Shown here one piece after another: positions 9,489 through 14,174 of a stretch of 14,174 nucleotides of DNA (positions within the stretch are counted from its first letter, which is position 1; every line of letters begins with the position of its first letter). The stretch is from M30B66 sp040882555. Its GTDB lineage: Bacteria; Bacteroidota; Bacteroidia; M30B66. The position numbers and the translations under genes are program-made. The notes beneath the pieces are model-generated. The model had not been told where the DNA came from. It saw only the letters and a program-made list of their open reading frames with translations, and ran no database searches. The stretch is taken from assembly GCA_040882555.1 (NCBI GenBank), contig JBBEBC010000135.1, positions 1 to 14,174 on the forward strand, read 5' to 3'.

Positions 9489-9845
9489 ATGGAACTGAAA
9501 GTAATCAAAACAAGAAATGAATATCAAGCTGCAATTAATAGACTTGAAGAAATCTTTGATTCAAAAAGAGGTTCAAAGACAGCAGATGAGTTAGAGTTGC
9601 TTTCTTTGTTAATTGAAAAGTATGAAACAGAGAAAGATCCAATTGATTTACCTGATCCAATAGAAGCAATTAAATTCAGGATGGAACAACTTGGATATAA
9701 GCAAAAGGATTTAGCGAACGCAATTGGCTTAAAAAGCAGAGTAAGCGAGATTTTGAATAGGAAAAGGAAGCTCACCTTGGATATGATCAGAAAACTTCAT
9801 GTCACTTTAGGAATTCCAACAGATGTATTATTAAAAGAATATTGA
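9489..9845 (+). CDS. higA: HigA-family antitoxin, XRE helix-turn-helix
   Basis: 118 residues. The N-terminal part (about 1-50) is helical and probably contacts HigB. The C-terminal part (about 56-118) is an XRE/Cro-type DNA-binding domain, with the helix-turn-helix at about 70-95 (YKQKDLANAIGLKSRVSEIL) and a following IRKLHVTLGIPTDVLL helix pair typical of HigA. It neutralises HigB and probably represses the operon through the palindrome at 9157-9173. It is translationally coupled to higB (4-base spacing). Its stop codon is followed by 90 bases and then a 126-bp palindromic element. Confidence 0.93.
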   Translation: MELKVIKTRNEYQAAINRLEEIFDSKRGSKTADELELLSLLIEKYETEKDPIDLPDPIEAIKFRMEQLGYKQKDLANAIGLKSRVSEILNRKRKLTLDMIRKLHVTLGIPTDVLLKEY

Positions 9846-9935
9846 TTAGAATTATATCGGCATTTTTAGATACAACCAGCAAAAGAAAATTAATCAGGAC
9901 TGATTTTATAATTAGCAAAAAAATCACCGTCAAGT

Positions 9936-10061
9936 AACAGCGGCATTTGCAAAAGTGGCGGTTTAGTTTCCAAAAGAGAGTTTTTTCTATATTTTGTAAT
10001 CCGTGTTCCAAAGGAGCTAAGTGCAAGGCTGTCGCCACCTTCGCAAATTCCGCGGACCGTT
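9936..10061 (+). repeat. 126-bp palindromic element, copy 1 (attC-like), downstream of higBA
   Basis: The two ends form a 21-position stem (9940-9960 with 10033-10053), with three mismatches and a non-palindromic middle of about 70 bases. The outer TAAC (9935-9938) can pair with GTTA (10059-10062), leaving a GGACC bulge on the 3' side only. It differs from 11068-11193 at only two positions. Both changes keep the stem largely paired: C:T becomes C:G at the outer site, and C:G becomes T:G at the inner site. Length, terminal GTT and asymmetry resemble an integron attC site. A structured RNA or another Bacteroidota repeat family is the alternative. No ORF is inside. Confidence 0.8.
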
Positions 10062-10162
10062 ATGGGTAAGTTCATCGTCGGTCCATATAATGCCGAATTA
10101 TACAAATCAAAAAACAAAGAGTCTTGTGACACAAAGGAAAATACAAACTAGTCAGAGATTAC

Positions 10163-10170
10163 TAGTTTTG
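10163..10170 (+). promoter_or_regulatory. Possible -7 promoter element for the DinD/BRO-like gene
   Basis: TAGTTTTG fits TAnnTTTG, with the ATG 21 bases downstream. No good -33 TTG is seen at the right distance. The hexamer ACTAGT occurs twice (10147-10152 and 10161-10166), 14 bases apart, the second copy overlapping the -7 element; this could be an operator. Confidence 0.4.
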
Positions 10171-10191
10171 AATTCCGCATAGACGTTTAAA

Positions 10192-11055
10192 ATGAAAAAA
10201 GAAAATGCTGCAAAAATATTTGATCAAAGTCAAATTCGTACATACTGGGACGAGGATAAGGAACTTTGGTATGTTTCAGTTGTTGATGTAATTGAAGCAT
10301 TAACAGAGAGCATTGATCCGCAAGCATACTGGCGAAAGCTAAAACAAAGGCTAAAACAAGAAGGAAATGAAATCGTGACAAATCTTCACGGTTTGAAAAT
10401 GCAAGCAAAAGATGGTAAAATGCGATTGACTGACGTTGCTGAGCCGCAGCAAATTTTCAGACTCATTCAATCGATTCCTTCTCCAAAAGCAGAACCTTTC
10501 AAGCTGTGGTTAGCTCAGTTGGCTTCAGAACGACTAGACGAAATGCAAGACCCTGAAATTACTATTGACAGGGCTTTAGAACAATACCTAAAACTAGGCT
10601 ATTCAGAAAACTGGATTAACCAACGCCTAAAAAGTATTGAAATCCGTAAAGAATTAACTGACGAGTGGAAAAAACGAGGATTAAAAGAAGGTTTGCAATT
10701 TGCTACATTAACAGATATTATAACTAAAGCTTGGTCAGGAAAGACAACTAAAGAATATAAAATTCTCAAAGGTCTTAGAAAAGAAAATCTTCGTGACAAC
10801 ATGACCAACACCGAATTGATTTTGAACATGCTTGCAGAGGCATCAACAAAGGACATTTCACAAGCCACAAAACCTGAATCCTTTAAAAAGAGTGCAATGA
10901 TTGCTCAACAAGGTGGTAAGATTGCAGGTGATGCAAGAAAGGCATTAGAAGCCAAAACAGGTAAAAAAGTAGTTTCTAGTTTAAATGCGAAAAAAGCACT
11001 TCAAGTGAACATTGATTCAGAACAAAAAGGAATTAATAAAACTAAAGAAAAATAA
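10192..11055 (+). CDS. DinD-like protein with BRO-N domain
   Basis: 287 residues. Residues about 7-105 fit the BRO-N (phage antirepressor-type) domain: an N-terminal IRTYWDEDKELWYVSVVDVIEAL strand-helix unit, then YWRKLKQRLKQEG and the LTDVAEPQQIFRLIQSIPSPKAEPFKLWLA block. The C-terminal half matches the DNA-damage-inducible protein D layout from memory, with NLRDNMTNTELILNMLAEAST and GGKIAGDARKALEAKTGKKVVSS. E. coli DinD is SOS-induced and inhibits RecA filaments; whether this homologue does so is inference. The end is Lys-rich. It lies between two copies of the 126-bp palindrome, as if carried in a cassette. A phage antirepressor role is the main alternative. Confidence 0.83.
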   Translation: MKKENAAKIFDQSQIRTYWDEDKELWYVSVVDVIEALTESIDPQAYWRKLKQRLKQEGNEIVTNLHGLKMQAKDGKMRLTDVAEPQQIFRLIQSIPSPKAEPFKLWLAQLASERLDEMQDPEITIDRALEQYLKLGYSENWINQRLKSIEIRKELTDEWKKRGLKEGLQFATLTDIITKAWSGKTTKEYKILKGLRKENLRDNMTNTELILNMLAEASTKDISQATKPESFKKSAMIAQQGGKIAGDARKALEAKTGKKVVSSLNAKKALQVNIDSEQKGINKTKEK

Positions 11056-11067
11056 AAACCTACCCAA

Positions 11068-11193
11068 AACAGCGGCATTTGCAAAAGTGGTGGTTTAGTT
11101 TCCAAAAGAGAGTTTTTTCTATATTTTGTAATCCGTGTTCCAAAGGAGCTAAGTGCAAGGCTGTCGCCACCTTCGCAAATGCCGCGGACCGTT
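11068..11193 (+). repeat. 126-bp palindromic element, copy 2 (attC-like), downstream of the DinD-like gene
   Basis: It is 124/126 identical to 9936-10061, with stem arms at 11072-11092 and 11165-11185. The outer part of the stem is perfect here (GCGGCATTTGC with GCAAATGCCGC). It ends GGACCGTT, then a single C, then GTTATG, where the 337-bp repeat begins. It starts 12 bases after the DinD-like stop codon and shares CCTACCCAAAA (about 11060-11069) with the partial element at the window end. Confidence 0.8.
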
Positions 11194-11194
11194 C

Positions 11195-11530
11195 GTTATG
11201 TAAAAGTGATGTGCTACAAGCATTTAATCTGTTCGATTTTACGCCTTATCAGTTCCTGTATTAGGATGCTTCAATGAACACGTAACGAGTGTGCAGGGAA
11301 GGTCACAGGCGGCGAGGGTGCGTTCCACCACTCCCTTGAATAAAGCTTCAATGATGTCGCGGATGGTGGAAAATGGCGGATCGAAAAAAATAGCGAGTCC
11401 AATGCTTCATTTTTTCCACTAAAGCCCCTTTCGTTTTTTTTCGATTAGCGGGTGAAGCTTCGCCTGGGACTTGAATTTTTGCTCCACTTTTGTTTCAAGA
11501 CAAAAGTGGAAATGAAGAAGCGATAATGCG
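11195..11530 (+). repeat. ORF-less 337-bp repeat, copy A
   Basis: It matches 11622-11958 with about five substitutions and one indel (roughly 98%). The homology begins exactly at GTTATG. It contains a perfect 11-bp hairpin, TCCACTTTTGT at 11483-11493 and its complement at 11500-11510, around TTCAAG. Read on the minus strand, this hairpin with the adjacent AAAAATTCAAG resembles a repeat often seen in Bacteroidota genomes (from memory). No convincing protein is encoded on either strand. Confidence 0.88.
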
Positions 11531-11591
11531 GTTTACTCAGATAATAAAAAAACAAACATTGACTCTATTATACAAGCCTTTGTCATGAATA

Positions 11592-11626
11592 ATAATGAAC
11601 AGCACTGTTCAAAACCAACGAGTTAT
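11592..11626 (+). other. Palindrome ending the unique spacer between repeat copies A and B (attC-like boundary)
   Basis: TGAACAG-CA-CTGTTCA (11596-11611) is a perfect 7-bp inverted repeat. It is followed by ten unpaired bases and GTTAT, and the ATAA before the first arm can pair with TTAT. This is the same layout as the other boundary elements (outer TAA/TTA pair, inner stem, bulge on the 3' side). The rest of the 91-bp spacer (11531-11621) is AT-rich with no gene seen. A regulator-binding operator is the alternative. Confidence 0.4.
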
Positions 11627-11958
11627 GTAAAAGTGATGTGCTTCAAGCATTTAATCTGTTCGATTTTAACGCCTTATCAGTTCCTGTTTTAGGATGCTTC
11701 AATGAACACCTAACGAGTGCGCAGGGAAGGTCACAGGCGGCGAGGGTGCGTTCCACCACTCCCTTGAATAAAGCTTCAATGATGTCGCGGATGGTGGAAA
11801 ATGGCGGATCGAAAAAAATAGCGAGTCCAATGCTTCATTTTTTCCACTAAAGCCCCTTTCGTTTTTTTTCGATTAGCGGGTGAAGCTTCGCCTGGGACTT
11901 GAATTTTTGCTCCACTTTTGTTTCAAGACAAAAGTGGAAATGAAGAAGCGATAATGCG
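11622..11958 (+). repeat. ORF-less 337-bp repeat, copy B
   Basis: Second tandem copy of 11195-11530, again starting exactly at GTTATG; sequence before and after differs from copy A. It includes the same 11-bp hairpin (11911-11921 and 11928-11938). Copies A and B with the spacer between them fill most of the 1-kb gene-free stretch between the DinD-like gene and the lipoprotein gene. Confidence 0.88.
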
Positions 11959-11962
11959 TTTA

Positions 11963-12013
11963 TAACGCAGGTTTATATCTTTGAGGTACATACCACCTGC
12001 ACACTAACCGTTA
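11963..12013 (+). other. Short attC-like palindrome before the lipoprotein gene
   Basis: TAAC (11963-11966), arm GCAGGT (11967-11972), a 22-base loop, arm ACCTGC (11995-12000), nine unpaired bases, then GTTA (12010-12013). The total is 51 bases, close to the classic 59-base-element size. It follows repeat copy B, and the lipoprotein gene starts 46 bases downstream. The same stretch also carries a promoter-like TATCTTTG in its loop. Confidence 0.42.
11976..11983 (+). promoter_or_regulatory. Possible -7 promoter element for the lipoprotein gene
   Basis: TATCTTTG matches TAnnTTTG and is identical to the higBA -7 box. The start codon is 76 bases downstream, giving a leader of roughly 70 bases that would include the ACCTGC arm and the GTTA boundary. 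The -33 position has no clear TTG. Confidence 0.45.
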
Positions 12014-12059
12014 GTCAGAAGTATAAAAAGACAGACCCGAAGAGAATAAAAACAACCTA

Positions 12060-12755
12060 ATGAAAAATCTTTTGCTCTTATTAATTTCCTGTTCAACAAT
12101 TTGGTCTTGCTCTAATCAGACTCCTAATAATCCAATTTCAGCAGACACTTCTGCAACAAAAGACAATTTGATTGGGCAGACTGACACTGCAAAAGCTCAG
12201 ATTAATGCAAATTTTCCATTTGGTTGTGCTGATCTGAAAAAATTTAAATACCCAAAACATTGGGAAGGAGATCTCGAAAATTATGGACATCTCAAAAAAC
12301 CAAAAGGGCAGGAGTTTGAAAGTATTGGCAAGTGTTTTAATGCTATCAATTCAGGTAAAACAATAAAATCTCCAAGACCCCAAAAAGTTGAGCTACTGGA
12401 AATTGGAGATATTTTCAAGAACGCTAATAACTTGGATGCATTAATGCGAATATCATTTGACAGTTGCAGGTATCGTTTGCCGAACATTGGCATCTACGAA
12501 TGTTATTATTCATACCAAGGTTACGGTAATTTAATTCTTCTTAACCTCAAAACGAATGAGGGGAAATTGTTGAACATTTATGGAGACGACTTATTGGGCG
12601 ACCCTCATACCAAAATGCGATATTTTTATATAGACAAAAATGAAATAAGTATTTATGAAGCCTCTTATTATGATGACGGCTGTAGCTTAGATGAAAAGTA
12701 TAAAATTAGTATAAACTCAGACGGAGTAATAAATATAAGCACCTTGAATAAATAG
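12060..12755 (+). CDS. Small lipoprotein of unknown function
   Basis: 231 residues. The N-terminus is a type II signal peptide: K3, then a hydrophobic L/I run, then I14-W15-S16-C17, with Cys17 as the expected lipidated residue. A low-complexity Ser/Thr/Asn/Ala linker (about 18-50) leads to a folded part from about residue 55. That part has several cysteines (PFGCADLKKF, GKCFNAI, DSCRYR, YECYYSYQGYG, DDGCSLDEKY), which could form periplasmic disulfides. The C-terminal half looks beta-rich (GNLILLNLKTNEGKLLNIYGDD, EISIYEASYYDD). No family was recognised. It is probably anchored in the inner or outer membrane facing the periplasm. It stands alone between palindromic elements and may be cassette cargo. 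Confidence 0.82.
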   Translation: MKNLLLLLISCSTIWSCSNQTPNNPISADTSATKDNLIGQTDTAKAQINANFPFGCADLKKFKYPKHWEGDLENYGHLKKPKGQEFESIGKCFNAINSGKTIKSPRPQKVELLEIGDIFKNANNLDALMRISFDSCRYRLPNIGIYECYYSYQGYGNLILLNLKTNEGKLLNIYGDDLLGDPHTKMRYFYIDKNEISIYEASYYDDGCSLDEKYKISINSDGVINISTLNK

Positions 12756-12796
12756 CACAAATCGCCATCTTGGCAAATGCTACATGCCGCTGTAAG
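12753..12796 (+). other. Diverged right half of the palindromic element after the lipoprotein gene
   Basis: TCGCCATCTTGGCAAATGCT (12762-12781) matches the right arm of the 126-bp elements (TCGCCACCTTCGCAAATGCC) at 17 of 20 positions. A nested hairpin is also possible: TAGCA with TGCTA outside and GCCA-TCT-TGGC inside. The left half is missing or too diverged to see. It begins at the lipoprotein stop codon, so it could also act in transcription termination. Confidence 0.5.
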
Positions 12797-12827
12797 CCCT
12801 ATTCACTATTTCAGTAATTACAGGAAG

Positions 12828-13116
12828 CTAAAACAATCCTAGTTCAAATAAACTGTATTTAACTTAAGGAGGAAGGTTTAGGATTCATAATTCCTTCAAG
12901 AATTCCATCCTCCTCTAACTCTCTAAGTTGATTGGTTAGTGGTTGTCTGCTTATATCAGGAATAACTTTTTGTAAAGTGCTTTACCTGTTATAGCCTTGC
13001 TTTATATAATGAACCAACAATAATTTCCAACGGTTACCAATTTTATTTAAGGAGTAAACAACAGGACAATTACTTTGATTTTAATCTTTTAGTTTCCTTA
13101 GTCCTTTATTTCCCAT
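12828..13116 (-). pseudogene. HxlR-family winged-helix regulator, copy 2, heavily decayed
   Basis: From ATG at 13116 on the minus strand the protein is homologous to copy 1, but it has TAA at codon 12 (13081-13083), TAA at codon 45 (12982-12984, the same stop as copy 1), and a one-base frameshift after the DGILEG segment. After correcting that shift, VKYSLFELGLF matches copy 1's VEYSLRELGLS and then ends at TAG (12828-12830). The C-terminal WG region is absent. It is non-functional as a full-length HxlR protein. Confidence 0.85.
12920..13073. repeat. 154-bp perfect direct repeat, copy 2 (inside HxlR pseudogene 2)
   Basis: Identical to 8845-8998 and in the same orientation. The two copies bracket about 4 kb holding higBA, the DinD-like gene, the ORF-less repeats and the lipoprotein gene. 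Homology to the right continues, diverged, to the GTTA of 13146-13149 and then stops. Confidence 0.93.
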
Positions 13117-13211
13117 TAGACTATGATATTTGCTTAAATCAATAAGTTATGTGTAACCTTAACAGACCGACAGTGCTAAACATTAACGACAGAAAAAATA
13201 GACAATAGAAA

Positions 13212-14102
13212 GTGGCAATATCAGAAAAGACAAGAAAAACAATTTGGGCACGTTCGGGAAACAGATGTGCAATTTGCAAAACTGAATTGGTTTTGGAAAA
13301 GGACACTTTCGACAATTTGCATCTTAACCTTGGAGAAGAATGCCACATCATTAGCAGACAACCAAATGGACCAAGACATAAGTTAATACAATCCTTTGAA
13401 TATGACAACTCAGACAATCTTTTGCTTCTATGCTGCAACGACCACAAGACAGTTGACGAACAAACATTAAAATTTCCTGTCGACAAACTCAAACAAATAA
13501 AATCAGAACACGAACTTTGGGTAAAGACCAATTTAGACAGCACAGAATTTTCTCAAACAGAAAAAACAGAACCATCTAAATTCGACAACATAATAAGTTT
13601 CGTAACTGCTAAACACGACCTTGAAATGAATATAAAAACAAACCGAGCAATTTTCGAGACGACCGAAGGATTACAATTAGCTTTTAAAGAAGCCGACAGT
13701 ATAAAAGACCTTGTGAAAGAATTAGTAAAACAAATTACTTTAAAGGCAACACAATATCACATCCAAACTAAAGACAACAAAAACAGAATTTGTGACATCA
13801 GATTTAATGGTTTCACTCTACTAATTCAGTTCTACCAAGCTTACGGCAACAGTGCAAGAAATTCATATTTACTTTTTGCAATCGTTGACGGCTATTTTGA
13901 CGACAATGGTTATGCCGACCCATTTTACCCAGCAAAAGTTTTACAAATTATTCGACTTGACTTTGACTGCACCGACAACGATTTTGGTTGGAGAAATCAA
14001 GAAGGAAAAAAAGAATTTTACCTTTCAAAAGACATAACAGAATTATGGGTTGAGAAATATTTTAAAGTAGCTTTGGACGAAAAGAATAAAAATAGACGAT
14101 AG
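13212..14102 (+). CDS. HNH endonuclease with unrecognised C-terminal domain
   Basis: 296 residues from a GTG start. An in-frame TAG lies one codon upstream, and the family typically begins M-(A)-I-S-x-K-T-R-K, which fixes this start. Residues about 1-105 are an HNH nuclease: TRKTIWARSGNRCAIC (zinc Cys19 and Cys22), EECHI (His45), DNLLLLCCNDHK (Asn69, Cys74, His78) and a PVDKLKQIKSEHELWV tail helix. Catalytic His/Asn/His and metal ligands appear present; one position often His in this family is Asp77. Residues about 125-190 look helical. About 190-290 is a mixed domain rich in aromatics (FNGFTLLIQFYQAYG, LLFAIVDGYFDDNGYADPFYP) that I do not recognise. A defence or restriction nuclease with a sensor domain is plausible by analogy with HNH-SAVED effectors, but no SAVED domain is evident. 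Asp and Asn codons are mostly GAC and AAC, unlike neighbouring genes, which hints at separate acquisition. A partial palindromic element follows. Confidence 0.85.
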   Translation: MAISEKTRKTIWARSGNRCAICKTELVLEKDTFDNLHLNLGEECHIISRQPNGPRHKLIQSFEYDNSDNLLLLCCNDHKTVDEQTLKFPVDKLKQIKSEHELWVKTNLDSTEFSQTEKTEPSKFDNIISFVTAKHDLEMNIKTNRAIFETTEGLQLAFKEADSIKDLVKELVKQITLKATQYHIQTKDNKNRICDIRFNGFTLLIQFYQAYGNSARNSYLLFAIVDGYFDDNGYADPFYPAKVLQIIRLDFDCTDNDFGWRNQEGKKEFYLSKDITELWVEKYFKVALDEKNKNRR

Positions 14103-14121
14103 TGAAAAGAAAGGCTACACA

Positions 14122-14174
14122 TAACAGCACCTACCCAAAAGGCGGGGTTTCGTGCTCCGCAGACAGTTTTGTGG
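14122..14174 (+). repeat. Left part of another palindromic (attC-like) element, cut by the window end
   Basis: TAACAGC (14122-14128) is the same heptamer that opens element 1 (9935-9941). CCTACCCAAAA is shared with the left edge of element 2, and GGCGGGGTTT corresponds to the GGCGGTTTAG position. It starts 19 bases after the HNH stop codon, the same place relative to its gene as the other elements. The matching right arm would lie beyond the window. Confidence 0.55.

Noticed and set aside
10062..10151. 29-codon ORF starting at the GTTATG of element 1
   Set aside because: It is short, has no recognised motif or promoter, and its ATG is part of the boundary core; there is nothing beyond an open frame to support it.
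11079..11264. 61-codon ORF across element 2 and repeat copy A
   Set aside because: It runs through a palindromic element and into a separate repeat, with no protein-like features.
11596..11611. LexA box (TGAACAG-CA-CTGTTCA)
   Set aside because: GAAC and GTTC are six bases apart rather than the four of the Bacillus-type box, and no gene starts nearby; kept only as a boundary palindrome.
11638..11850. 70-codon ORF inside repeat copy B
   Set aside because: The equivalent frame in copy A is disrupted by an indel, and composition is unlike the real genes; the repeat appears non-coding.
11195..11958. Insertion sequence
   Set aside because: No transposase on either strand, no terminal inverted repeats bounding the units, and no target-site duplication.

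Overview
The window looks like chromosomal DNA from a member of the Bacteroidota, probably Flavobacteriales-like. The evidence is two secreted proteins with C-terminal domains typical of type IX secretion (T9SS) cargo, several promoters of the Bacteroidota form TAnnTTTG, a lack of obvious Shine-Dalgarno sites, and low GC. No rRNA, tRNA, CRISPR array, transposase or integrase gene was seen.

Region 1 (1-8540) is ordinary cell-surface chromosome. It holds the 3' 7 kb of a giant modular surface protein (Ig-like, GEVED, repeated PPC-like, PKD and T9SS sorting domains). A strong terminator follows, then a 460-residue secreted T9SS protein with its own promoter and terminator.

Region 2 (about 8640 to the window end) is accessory DNA. 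In order it holds an HxlR-family pseudogene (minus strand), a higBA toxin-antitoxin pair with a palindromic operator inside its promoter, a DinD/BRO-N-like gene, two tandem copies of a 337-bp ORF-less repeat, a small lipoprotein gene, a second and more decayed HxlR pseudogene, and an HNH nuclease with an unrecognised C-terminal domain. All intact genes point the same way.

Most intact genes in region 2 are followed by an imperfect palindrome. Two of these palindromes are 126-bp near-identical copies, others are diverged or partial, and the last runs off the window end. Homology between repeated segments breaks at or within a few bases of GTT/GTTA at several independent places. Together with the one-gene-one-palindrome layout, this resembles an integron cassette array far from its integrase (or a CALIN-type cluster), with attC-like sites. 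That reading is inference: no integrase is visible and no attC model was run. The cargo (toxin-antitoxin, damage-response-like gene, lipoprotein, nuclease) fits a mobile stress or defence repertoire.
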